Below, in pieces: positions 31,790 to 43,025 of a stretch of DNA of 64,000 nt. Under the pieces are notes generated by a model that was not told where the DNA came from, ran no database searches, and saw only the letters and a list, made by a program, of their open reading frames with translations. Both the position numbers and the translations under genes were made by a program. The DNA lies in assembly GCF_000226115.1 (NCBI RefSeq), contig NC_016457.1, forward strand, positions 2,480,001 to 2,544,000, in the 5' to 3' direction. Each line of letters starts with the position of its first letter. Position 1 is the stretch's first letter. This stretch comes from Thermothielavioides terrestris NRRL 8126. Its lineage: Eukaryota > Ascomycota > Sordariomycetes > Sordariales > Chaetomiaceae.

Positions 31790-34753
31790 ATGGCTGTGCA
31801 AGGGGGAGAGGATGTATACGCGAGTGTGAGTCTGATCATCTATCTGTCCCCGTTCCGCTGGGCGCTGCGCCCGGCATGCGCCCACGCGCGCTTGGGTGTT
31901 GGCGCGAGACATAGTTAAAGCCCCGTCGAACCGAACCAGTAACTCCACGTTTTGCATTGGACCTACATGCTAAGATGGATGCCGGGTTAGCTTCTTTTGA
32001 CAGACACATATCTTCCTGGTAAGATTGGGGCGCCAATTGCAAGATGTGCTGCAGCCGTGTTGCTGATAGTCCCCGCTTGCTCAGGCGCCCTGGTGCTGGC
32101 GCACTCACTCCGCGATGCCGGCACCACCAAGAAGCTGGCTATCTTGGTCACGCTAGACACGGTGTCGGCCGACGTGGTCACGCAGCTCAAGGCAAGTTCT
32201 CGTCGCCACCCGCCGGCCCGTATGGATACCGCAAACTGAGCGTTGTGTAGGCCGTGTATGACTATGTCATTCCCGTCAGCCGCATCCGAAACGAGCATCC
32301 TGCCAATCTGGACCTCATGAACCGCCCGGACCTACACTCGGCCTTCACCAAAATCAATTTGTGGACACAGACTCAGTTCCGCAAGATTGTCTATATGGAT
32401 GCCGATATGGTGGCGTACAGGGCACCCGACGAACTCTTCAGCCTCGACCATGCCTTCTCGGCCGCACCCGACATTGGCTGGCCCGATCTGTTCAACACTG
32501 GTCTCATGGTCTTGACCCCGAACATGGGCGACTATTACGCGTTGATGGCCATGGCACAGCGGGGCATCTCGTTCGACGGTGCCGACCAGGGTCTCCTGAA
32601 CATGTATTTCAAAAACAGCTTCAACCGCCTCAGCTTTACCTACAACGTCACGCCCTCTGCCCACTACCAATACGTGCCGGCCTACAAGCATTTTCAGTCC
32701 AGCATCAACATGGTTCACTTCATTGGTCCCGACAAGCCGTGGAGACTGGGCAGAGACAAGGCCAATGGAAGCTCGCCGTTTGACCAAATGGTGGGCAGGT
32801 GGTGGGCTGTCTACGACCGACACTACCGCAAAGAAGTGCGTTCTACGTCTCTCACATCCCGATGAGAGAGGCTGCGCTGACCTGTCGAGTGTAGACACCC
32901 CGTATTGGGCCTTCTCAGCCGGAGCAACAGGTCCCAGAGATCGTACAGTTTTTCGTGAGGGGCGAATACCAGCCCACAGTCCGTTATGTTGTCCCCGTTG
33001 GCGAGCCTCCGAGTAATGAAGCCGGTACTTTCTACGATCAGCCTTATCAGCCACCAGCGGCCTTTGGCGTGCAGTATCCCCAGCAACAGCACTCGCCCCA
33101 TCAGTCTCATCTCCCTCCTGAGCGGCAGTCTCATACTGAGCATCGTCATCATGACCACCATCCACATGAATCTCATCAGCACGCACATCATCCTCATCCT
33201 CCACCACCACCGCACGTCGCACGTTCCACCGAGTCGTTTTCGCATCACGTGCCTTCTCTCGGTGTTCCCAGCGTGTCTTCTCAGCTTGACGAAGGGACAC
33301 ATACTGAGGCTCGAAAAGACCAGAGATCGGACCACCAGCAATGGGGTCCTCAACCGCTGGCGCAGTCGGATCTTAAGCCGGAGTCTCGGCCTCAACCGGA
33401 GCCGGCGCCAAGCTGGGATGCTCAATGGTTAGCCAACCACGTTATCTGCTGACCGAAGCCACAAAGCTAACAGGACACTCTAGGCACCCTCCGCCTCCAG
33501 ACTCGAAGCCCGAAGCATTGAACTTCCCGCAAACGTACTACGCGATGTCGTCTGATCCGGCTCCATTCGTCCCTCCAGAACGGTACCCGAGTCCTCCGAA
33601 GAATATGTGGTATGAAGTGCCAAAGGAGCCACCGGCACACCTTAAGGGGAAACCCAAGCCGATTTTTCCTTGGGAGACTCACCAGCCACGGCCGACTCGG
33701 GTCTTCGCGCACCAGGAGCAGGTTGAGCCTCCTGTGAGTGCGCCAGCACCAGCGAGTCCTGAGGAGCACAAGGCATGGCCAGGCTCACAACTCACGGCTG
33801 AGCCATCCATGTCAGGGGCACCGACGGCGGAGCCAGCGAGCGAACCACAAACGCCGCCGAGGCCGGACTCTCGGGGCGCGCCTCCTGCCCCTGCGGACAT
33901 ATGGTCCTCATTCCCGCGGACCAATGCCTGGGACAACATGCCGGAGATCAACCGGTACGTTGAGAAGGTGCAGAATCAGCACCGCCGTGCGCAAAGCCGC
34001 AACCTGGCCTTGGGCGGTGCGCGAGGCCCGTACGGGGAAGTCGAGTTCGGCTGGGCCAGGCGGGGCTCCAAGGTCACCGATTTCCCCAGTGAGGACGACC
34101 GTCCGAGCTTACCCGTGACTCCCGCGCCGATCCGCAGACCGAGACGCGGGGGCGGCGGTGGCCCCGGCACCGGCGGCGGGACTGGCGGCGAGGACGAACA
34201 GCTGCAGGCCGCGGAGGGCGTGCCGGCGCAGTCTGACTGGGTATGTGTGCATGGGGTTCGGTGGGGTCCTGCAGACTGCCTCTGTGACCTGACTAACGTC
34301 ATTCGTCGCTACGACGACAAGGACCCCGCGGCCCGGCTGAAGAAGCTGGCCAGGGAGCAGTCGGAGCTGTTGCGGCAGAGACTGGGTGGTGAGCAAGGTC
34401 CGGCGCCGGAGGGGAGAGAGATCTCCTCGCGGCCGCTGCCGCTCGGCTCGGAGGACGCCAGGTCTCCGACCTATGTCGCTCCTGCGCCGCCGGCCCCTCT
34501 GGTTAGCCCGAAACCGGTCAAACCGCTTAGTGGGACAAGCCCGGTCAGCAAGATTCTGGCGGCTGCCCCTGGCATCAGCCCGTCTCCGCCGGTGGGCCCA
34601 GCGGCGTCGACGGAAGCCCAAGGTGCTACTGACGTGATTCAGACACCCAGCTACCAGGGCCCCGGGCTGGCCTTTGAGAAGGGCGAGGATGTGCCAGCAT
34701 ACGAGACACCCGCGCTGCCGACCGAGGAAGAGCGGGATGTGCTGGAGACTTAG
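31790..34753 (+). CDS. Glycogenin (self-glucosylating glycogen primer)
   Basis: Exons 31790-31825, 31991-32018, 32085-32191, 32251-32835, 32895-33427 and 33484-34753, 852 residues. Glycogenin uses UDP-glucose to build a short glucan on its own tyrosine, the primer for glycogen synthase. The GT8 domain fills the first 260 residues: EDVYASLLLTDTYLPGALVL, then LAHSLRDAGTTKKLAILVTL, the metal-binding DxD in IVYMDADMVAYR (about residues 106-108), FNTGLMVLTPN, SFDGADQGLLNMYF and INMVHFIGPDKPW. A long disordered His/Pro/Gln-rich linker follows. A second conserved block near residue 680 (DWVCVHGVRWGPADCLCDLT) is typical of fungal glycogenins and may contact glycogen synthase. The first exons are tiny (36 and 28 bases). 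The third intron starts with GCAAGT (GC-AG type); all others are GT-AG. All phases fit. Confidence 0.94.
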
Positions 34754-35329
34754 GTCGGGGAGACGGGGTGTTCGAGGCTAATGACTAACTTCTCAGCGCA
34801 GTACGCTCAGTATGGGGGGTGAGATTGTACAATGTGATTCTGGGGGGTTATCGGAGGGCATCAGGCTTGAGCCAGACGCGAGATCGACGAAGATCCTAAT
34901 TACGTCCTCCCCTTCACTGGCGAGGGGTGAAGCTGGGAGGGATCCTCGTCCGAGAGTATCACACCATTTTTCTGGATGGCATATTGTTTTGTGTTGTCAG
35001 CGCATCGCCATTGTGTGTTCTGCTCTTCTTCTCGGTATCTCTGCAGCAGTTGCTTGTTGTGAGCTTGTCAGGCATCGAGTATCATGCAGCTTTGAGCACT
35101 CGGTTCGGCATTGCATCTGGCCTCGAGGTATATCTAATGAAAATGGTCACTTTTTAAATGAGAGGGTCAATGTTCAGAGCCGAATTAGGCTGTGAGCGTG
35201 ACTGGCTCCTGGAAGTGAAGATCCATCCAACCCGCATTTTGTTTTGGCGTTCCAGGATGGAGACGTCGAGGCGCCAGATAGAACTGAGACCTACCTATGT
35301 GCCCCCCCCCCCCCCCCCCCCCGCCCTCC

Positions 35330-35392
<63 letters not shown>

Positions 35393-35948
35393 GCCGTGAA
35401 CACTTATTTCCCAGCTCTCCGCAGTGCTATGCACCGTGAATCAAGGAGGCCAGCTTGAAAAGGACCCTCAGTGCATATGGCATGGCACGGAGTTAACAAC
35501 GCTGTCTGCCTTGTGATTGAGGACTGGTAGCGTTTTGTTTTTGAGTTCAGTACCCAAACAGGAACAAAGGCAACTTTTGCACGCTGGGGGCCACGGACAC
35601 CAAGTTACAGTCGATCCAGGCATTCCGATGTAGCCATTGTAGCAACCCCATGGGGGATAGGTCTTGGGGTAGTTCACGCTGTCAAACGCGGCTTGCAGCT
35701 GCACCAGAGATTTTAGAGACAGATTATGCCTACTGTGGAGATTCCCATTCCTACTGCAACCTCTGTTGGTTGCGAGGCTACCGACATCATAGTTGGCTTT
35801 GCACAGAAGTACGAAAGTGCCTACCTACCCTAAGGCACCTGATGAGGTTCGTTCCCTGTTCAGGCAGTGGCACTTACAAGTCGAAGGCGGCCCAGCAACC
35901 TCCACGTGACCTGACAGGTACGCTGGCCGATCAGCTGTTTAGAACGTG
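34754..35948. other. Intergenic with low-complexity tract
   Basis: Glycogenin 3' flank up to MITE copy 2. It holds the C-run and A-run listed separately. No gene is seen. Confidence 0.45.
35302..35390. repeat. Homopolymer tract C21 then A60
   Basis: Twenty-one C residues (35302-35322), a short GCCCTCCC link and exactly sixty A residues (35331-35390). Intergenic. It gives meaningless Lys- or Phe-rich ORFs. It could be a true repeat, a retroposed poly(A) tail or an assembly effect. Confidence 0.9.
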
Positions 35949-36356
35949 GGTTAACGGCTGGAGGTTATAGAGGTCCCGCCAAGACTAATTTCGGCCAATT
36001 GTCGGCAATGTTTTTACAGCGTTTTTACGCAACCCCGATCGCCAAGGCGTTTACTCTATCGCCAAGGGTTAGTTCGCCGGGGGTACAGGGGGCGGCGCTA
36101 GCCCCCCGCTGGTGAGGGTTCGGGTTAAAGGTTAGGATTCGGGTTAAGGTTAGGGTGCAGGTTAACTTCGTTTTCTTTTTTTTCGATTTGGTTGAGGTTT
36201 CGCGAAGTTGCTTTTACAAGTCTTCGTGGGTTTGTATTGTTGATGTTGCTCGAAGTCGTCGCGGCCCCGCTTACCCTGTGGCGATTGTAAATACTTGTAA
36301 GCGGCAACCTCCGAAATTAGTCTTGGCGGGACCTCTATAACCATAACCGGTTAACG
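35949..36356. mobile_element. MITE copy 2 with target-site duplication
   Basis: Element at 35957-36348 (392 bases) between direct repeats GGTTAACG at 35949-35956 and 36349-36356. Ends: GGTTATAGAGGTCCCGCC and its exact complement, with the same AAGACTAATTTCGG inner part as copy 1. It has the same orientation as copy 1 and is clearly related over its full length. Differences are mainly single-base transitions, plus a small insertion of about 12 bases near 36265. It has no coding capacity. Confidence 0.85.
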
Positions 36357-36667
36357 ACCAGGCAGTTGCTGCGGTGTTGCACAAAAGAAATGTGGGGAGA
36401 TGCGAGGCGGCGGGCCGACCGTGTCAGTGCTCGCGGCTGCAAAAGGCAAGTCGAGGTACCTCCCTCGCCTTGCAAGTGCGCATTACACCACGCGCAAAAC
36501 CGCGTTCAGATGGTCTGCCGCCCCCATACGCGAGATTCCTCGCCGGCCGACGACGATTTATCCTGCATGAACGTGGTCCCCGACACGGAGTCTGACCTAC
36601 CCGCTGCCACCACTTGGCGGGTACGGCGCGACAAGTTGCACAATCGCTGCGAACAACTGCCGCGTCA
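36357..36667. other. Promoter region of chromodomain gene
   Basis: Short stretch between MITE copy 2 and the chromodomain gene; the element sits about 320 bases upstream of the ATG. Nothing else is seen. An in-frame Met at 36614 is a possible alternative start. Confidence 0.45.
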
Positions 36668-39600
36668 ATGACCAAACCGCATCCCTCGGCGAAGTCGACC
36701 AAACCAAAACGCCGCAAACCGGCCGCCGCAAACCCGACTGCACGAGAGCCGACATCAGAGGCGGTTTTGTACGAGATCCGCGACATAATCGACGAGAAGT
36801 ACGTTAAAGGCAAGTTATTGTACAAGGTCGATTGGGCCGACGACCCCACCACTGGCGAGCAATACGATCCCACTTGGGTAGGTCTGCCCTATCTCTTTCT
36901 CTCTTCCGGGCCACGCCTGCTGACCACGTCGTTGTTCCTTTTCTTCAGGAACCAGCAGAGAACGTAACAGCAGCCGCAGTTGTCGACTGGGAGAGAGAGA
37001 AGCGTCGCCGCCTAGGCCTCGAACTCGAACCAGTGCTGTCCCCGGAGGGCGCGGCAAATCGTCAAAGAGACCTCACGCCTACAATCGTGGGCGGTAGGGC
37101 GACGAAGCGGCCAAGGACGTCCTTTGACTCGGGATACACGTCCACCGACAGCGACCCCGACGCCAGCTGGGCGTTTGTGCAGTCGGTCCCCAACAGGACA
37201 AGCGAACTTGTGTGCGCAATCCCAGCTACTCCTGAGTTCGACCCCTCCGAGTTCCTACCCATCAGCTTGTCTCAGTCTCAATCCGCACCGCCGTCGCAAG
37301 CGACATCCTTGAAGGACGTTAATCGGCAAACCATCGGCCGCAACAGCCAAAGAACGATAGCTGATTCGCAGGGGTTCGATTCCTTACATACTCAATCCAC
37401 GGGCCAGTCCGCCGCCTACCTTACCGCAACCGACCTCCCACAGCAAGCTTCCCAACCTAGCCCGGGAGAGCTTGCGCCAGAGACCGGCAAGGAGCCGCAG
37501 TCCTCGACCGCTGAAGGCCTGACGAGTCGTTCTGAGCTAGACATACCGTCCCGCCAGCTCGAACCGTCACGCCACGTTTCTAGTGGCTCCCCGGATCTCC
37601 TCGAGACGTTCGACGCCGCACGGAGTAGTCCACGCTGTTCAGTGAGCCGCCACTCCAGCGCCAAGCCGGATCAGGTGGGAAACAGTTCTTGGGGCGAAGG
37701 CTTTTTGACGCAGCCAGAGTACGAGTTCTCGGTCTCTTGGGGTGAGGCAGAATCATCTGGACCCGGAGGTGTGCTTTCCGGCGATCAAGAATTGAGCGAG
37801 GTCCGTCAACAGAAGCAAGGATTATTCAGCCGGGACAATAGCGCGCCTGGCATTCATTCATTTCTGAGCGCATCCGAATTCCACACTCATTCCCAGGCAG
37901 CCCAGAATATTTCCCCAACTGAGATCAATCTGGGGCAAATTCTCACTCAGTTCTCCGAGGCCGCTGAACTACCCGAGGACGTTGTCCCTGAAACCATCCA
38001 GAAAGTTCCTAAAACGAAGTCCCCTTGTCGACTCCCCAACCAAAGCGCAAGCAGCCCGCTAAAGACCCAGAACGGAGCGGTCGCTTCCAGCCTTCCCCTC
38101 GGCGCGGCGGGCTCGCATCCATCTACTCCAGTGCGGCAAAGAATCACCCCTGTGCCGCCTACTCCCTCGCATCGAAACATGGACAATGGTTCAAACCGGA
38201 CGCCGCGCTCCGCGGTGGACGTCATGCGCCAGCTACAGGCCGAAGTGTTCGGTACATCCGCTGATGTCCCGCCTGCAGAAACGGAGCCAGATCAAGTCTT
38301 GATCTCTCCTACTGCGGTTCTTCCGGGGATGGAGAATCTCTCACAGCGTTTAGAAACTGCCAATGCGGCGGCGAATAAGTCGCCAACGGAGCAGCCCCTC
38401 TCGGCTGTCGAAGAACTGAATCGGCAAATTGGCGTGAACATCGACATGCACGCTGAGAATGCTGCCTTAGGGGATCACGGCATGGAACTCCAGCCTCCGC
38501 CCACCACGGTCGCACCGGCGGACCTGACCACTTCGATGGAACAGATATCAGCCGCCGATAACGATCTTTCTTCCAGCGGTGTTCATCAGTTCCTCAGTGA
38601 AGCCGCAGAGCGCGCCGTTCATACGCCTCCAGATGTCGAACCCGAGCGATCTCCTCCAGAGATGGGCAGCGGGGAGCAGGAAGATGACGACATCAACGGC
38701 AGACACTTCACAGTGACTCTGCCAATGGCAGCGAATACCCGGGCCATCTACCTCGACACCATCTCGGAGAACAGGGCGACTATGATTAGCTTCGGCGAGG
38801 TGTTCGCCAACTCACACTCCCAGGATCCGGAGGCGTCCCTGGTCGTCAAGATGGACAACATCTTCGAGCAGCTATTGAGACTCTGCGATCTCCCCGCTTA
38901 TGACGACTCTCTTTCCGGACTGGGCAAGGACGAGATGATGAAGCACGCGACGAACACGAACAGCAAGTTTTCATTCGTCTACGAGTTTTTGAGCGGTTTG
39001 TGGGACATCAACGGCCGAGTCATGATCCTCTCCCAGCCGGGCCGTGTCTTCGAATACATGGAAGCGGTCGTTTCGGCTACAGGATTGCCCTTTACCATTC
39101 TTGGCGAGGATGTCTCTGGACAGCAGCCAATGGAAGGGATGTCCGTCATCCTCGCGGTGGCTGGACAGGACCTGTCCATGGTCCAGGGTGGCGTCGACGT
39201 TGTGATCCTCTTTGATCACACGGCGAGATCAGTTCATCTCCCGGCGACGTTGGGCTACGAATCAATGGCGCCCATTGTTCTTTCCTTGGTCGCTACCTAT
39301 TCGCTGGAGCACATCGACCAGCAGCTCCTGGAAGTTGAGCAGGATTTGGACGATTTGGAGCGGAAAAACGCACTGAATCTGGCAACCGTGACGGCAGGGA
39401 AGTACCTCAGGAACCCCCAGGGCCGGCGCTATCCCGAGCCGCATCAAGCGGCCACGATATTTGCGGACTTCTTGAAGAACCCGGAGAGTGGCCTGGACTG
39501 GGAGCCTCACCCACTCCCCTCCGATGTCTTCGAGATCTGGCTGAGCTCGCAAGAGCGCACCCAATCTTCTCAGGACCAGGCCCACGTGGCAGATGTCTCG

Positions 39601-40852
39601 AACGGTACCTACAACCGGAAACGCGCCTTGGTAAGCATGCTGGAACAGGTGACGAGGAGACTCCACTCATGTGTTGTGGTAGGAAAACGTCGATGAAGGA
39701 ACCCCCAAGCGACCAAGACTGCTACCAGAATCCCGACAACCGTCCCGGAACCCCACACCCGCGCGGATGAGTGAGTTGCTCAAAAAGACGCTCGCAAGTT
39801 ACCCCATCGATGCGAGCGCCACCACCCAGGTCGTTGAAGTGCCCGTCGAGCAGCTGGAGCGGATGGCAGATAAGGTCAGGGAGAGATTTCCGAGTAAGAG
39901 CGGGCCCGAGTCAGTACTGACGGACGAAATCTAGATCGCGGAGCTGGAGGCCCGCCTGGCGACACAGAACAACATCGAGTCGAAGTTCCGCGAACACATG
40001 ATAAGCCTCGAGTCTCAACTTCGATCCTATGAGCGCACCGTCCAGTCAATTCAGCCCAAGTACATGGACGCCCTCCGGGACCGAGGGACCTTTGAGAAGG
40101 AATGCAAGGTCGCCGTAGACGAGGCAAACGCCGCCAAGAAGCGTCTCGAAGCCCAGAAGACCGAAGTAGAGACTTTGAAGGAGAGAAACAAACTCCTGGA
40201 GTCTAAGCTCGCCGAGGCCAACGCCACGCTTGCGAACTCAACCATCCCTGAAATCGCGAAGCTTGCCCAAGCAGAGAAGGAGCGTGATCAGGCTCTTGCC
40301 GCAGCGGAAAAGCTCGAAAAGAAGGTCCGCAGCCTGCAGAATGAAGTCGAGTACACCCGCAAAGCGTACCAGGATGCATCCAATGCGCACTCCGAGCTCA
40401 ACCAGGAGAACCAGGAGCTGAAAAGCATGGTCGCCAACCTCGAGAGGCGCGCCAGCGAGAACTTGCTCAAGATCCACGAGATCCACGCCAGGAATCAAAC
40501 GGCCGAAATCAGCCGCCAAGTTGACGAGTTGCAAGCGACACTCGAGAATCGTGAGCGCGAGCTGGAGCGCGCCAAGGAAGAACTCAAGGTCCTCAAGAAT
40601 GGCCGCCGCGAGACTCGCCAGGTTAGTGTTCCGCGCAGTCCGCGTACCGGCGTCATGAGCCCTCGACCGGGTCGCGGCATTAGTGGCTCAGGCAGTCGAG
40701 GTACCAGCCCCTCGCCGCTCATGAGCTCGGACGGACCCGGCGGCATCGGCACCGGCGGCGGCGGTGGCGGTGGCGGCAGTGGTCCCGTGCCCGGCATGAC
40801 CTTCTTCCCGACTGCGGGCAACGGCGGTCGCTGGGGCTACCTCCGGGATTAG
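36668..40852 (+). CDS. Chromodomain protein with HDA2/3-like domain (histone deacetylase complex subunit)
   Basis: Exons 36668-36877, 36949-39630, 39683-39874 and 39935-40852, 1333 residues. The N-terminus carries a chromodomain at about residues 30-85, completed by splicing: LYEIRDIIDEKYVKGKLLYK, VDWADD, then DPTWEPAENVTAAAVVDWE, with the aromatic residues of a methyl-lysine cage (Tyr, Trp, Trp). About 550 disordered residues rich in Ser, Gln and Pro follow. From about residue 650 to 965 lies a folded region (FTVTLPMAANTRAIYLDTIS, FVYEFLSGLWDINGRVMILS, VDVVILFDHTARSVHLPATL) resembling the HDA2/HDA3 SNF2-like subunits of class II deacetylase complexes. A long coiled coil (about 1010-1240) follows. 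The architecture suggests targeting of a deacetylase to methylated histones in heterochromatin, comparable to the HCHC/HDA complexes of other fungi; this is inference. Introns of 71, 52 and 60 bases fit in phase. See the finding on the frame after the stop. Confidence 0.88.
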
Positions 40853-42196
40853 GAGCGCGGAGGTGCCAGCGGTGACGGGAGCAGTACCGGCAGTGCATCG
40901 GCGTTTGCGCCTGCACTGATTGCTAGCGAGCTCAGACCGAGGATGTCGTCAGAGGGTCGGCGCGCCAAGCCAGCTGCGAAGGGAAAGCCGAAGCAGAAAT
41001 CCAAGAGCATCACCGATTCCGCCCAGGCGCCGGTGGTGACCGGGGTCATTACGCCGCGCCGGAAGCGTGTCAGACGGGTCGCGGAGGATCCGGCCACGCT
41101 GGACTCGCCGTCGCGGCGGACGCGATCGGCAACGTCGAAGGCACGGCTGCTGCCGCCGACTCTGTCAGATGAGTGAATAGCAGGACAGTAGTGAAGAGCC
41201 ATCTTCACGGAGTGCGTGGCTGCTCCCCCCCGGCCAGAGACTCGCCCGCGCCGTGAGGTGAGGTTTCGCCGTGCTGGGGCTGAAAGGAGCGAGCCAAGTG
41301 AATCTCCCCGCTAACCGGTCTTTTGGTCCCTTCAGGGGATAGGGAACATATATAAACTTTCTGCCGGCTGGGGAAAGACCCGGATGAACGACAGTCGGAG
41401 TCTCGTGAGGAAAGGGTCGCTTTGGTTTGAGCCGGGCTTCAGTTGGGAGAGAAAGAAAGGGGCTTTAGACCACTGGCGTGCAGGATGGACTATAAGATGA
41501 CATGACATAGCAACGCCCTTTTTTGCCTTGAGGAGTCACCTTTCGATCTCCTTTTTTTGGTGGCACTTGACTGCTGCGGAGAGAACAGAGGATGGGTTTC
41601 CTGGCGTCTAGATTTCTCTTTCGTTTTGCGCACCGCACTGGTTCGGGAATGGACCGGCTCGGGAATCATGAGATTTTGGCGAGCAAGGCTACTTTACCAG
41701 GACTGGGTTTAGCCACTTGGGTGCTAGGAGGGCCGTCAGAGAGCGTGGATATCCACGAGAATACATGGAGTATATATAAGGATGCGTGGGTGTTTTGCGA
41801 TGGGAAGTGTTAAGGCTGGTCGTGATGCCCCTAAGGAGAGAGCGACATGACGGAACGCAGGCTAAATGTCGCGAAAACAATGACTGACAAGGGGATTGGA
41901 GCACTGGAAAGATATACAAAGGGAATGAGGTGACCTCTCTTTTCTCACCACTCAACGTCTTACATCCAGAGCGCCCCGCTACCCTCCAGACACGACTCAA
42001 CACGCCTCGCAGCGCTTCAGATTCCGCCCCGATATCTTCCTTACTTTGCGCAGAAATCTAGTAGTAGAACATGTACAGCTTTTGATTCGGCGGCGCCCTC
42101 TACAACCCGGCATGGAAAGGAGAGAGACGGCTAAGGTATCCCACGGGCGCGGTCAGGGAGGCCCTGTTTTCCTCGTTGGCAGGCGGAGCCGGCGTC
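40853..42196. other. Convergent spacer with an open in-frame extension
   Basis: The frame of the chromodomain gene stays open after its UAG until 41176 and ends in RTRSATSKARLLPPTLSDE. The rest, up to cox6, has TATA-like sequences near 41349 and 41771 but no recognisable gene. Confidence 0.5.
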
Positions 42197-43025
42197 TTAG
42201 GACTCCTCCGGGTACAGTTCTTCCTTGAGCATGATGCCGAGCTCCTCGCGCAGGGGCTTCAGCTCGTCCAGGTACTGCTGGTACTGGCCCTTGTTCTCGA
42301 CCTTGGCCTTGATGCCTGTGTGCAGCGCATTCTAGTCAGCTGTGGGGTTCCGTAGTTGCGGGGAGCGCGGATATTTTCCCGCAAGCGGGCTGGACAGTAC
42401 CCTCGAAGATCCGGACAGCGGTCGGGAAGTCGTTGACTCTCCGCGCGGCACGCAGGGCGGCAGAGACGACGGAGGGAGAGGGGACGAGGTCGTAGGCGAA
42501 GGCGTTGTTCAGGTTGCGCTGTGGTGTTGAAAGCTCCGGGTCAGCGGAGGCGGCGACGGAGATGGGACGATCGGGCGCGCGGCGATGCGCCACTTCGGGG
42601 ACCATACCTGGAGCTCGAAAACGTCCTGAACGCCGTCAAACTCCTTCTCGTACCTGGTAGAAGTCGAGCAGTCAGCGATTGTTGGATCAATTGAGGTAGA
42701 TATGGGCGGCCGATATGTGTTGGGCCGGGCTAGGTGGGCCGGAAAGGGGTCACGTCATGGAACGGAAGCGAGCAGCGGAGCTATGGAAAGCTCTGCTGCG
42801 ACAACCAATGGGTAGGCCGCCGACTCACCGGGCCGTGAACTCCTCAAAGGTTTCCTCCTGGTGCTCAGAGCGCAGGCGACTCGATGTGCTGAAGCTGTTG
42901 CTCGGCAGGTTGGAGACGGCAAGACCGGCGCGCGGGGCCATCGGCTGCGGCCGGGCAGCGGCGAGGTTGGCGCGGAGGATGCTCGAGGGGCCGCGAGCGG
43001 CGACGCGGAGCAGGGAGGCCGACAT
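42197..43025 (-). CDS. cox6: Cytochrome c oxidase subunit 6 (Cox6/Cox5A type), mitochondrial
   Basis: Exons 43025-42829, 42653-42608, 42518-42401 and 42315-42197, 159 residues. This nuclear-coded subunit sits on the matrix side of complex IV. A presequence of about 50 residues (MSASLLRVAARGPSSILRAN) is followed by the mature protein: EETFEEFTARYEKEFDGVQD, VFELQRNLNNAFAYDLVPSP, VVSAALRAARRVNDFPTAVR, IFEGIKAKVENKGQYQQYLD, ELKPLREELGIMLKEELYPE. The size and the EELYPEES end match the family. Introns of 175, 89 and 85 bases (GTGAGT, GTATGG, GTACTG donors) are in phase. The exons are split over three frames. It is divergent from the elongase gene. Confidence 0.95.

Noticed and set aside
35158..35439. 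ORFs with poly-Pro/poly-Lys or poly-Phe runs over the C21/A60 tract
   Set aside because: Created by the homopolymers alone.
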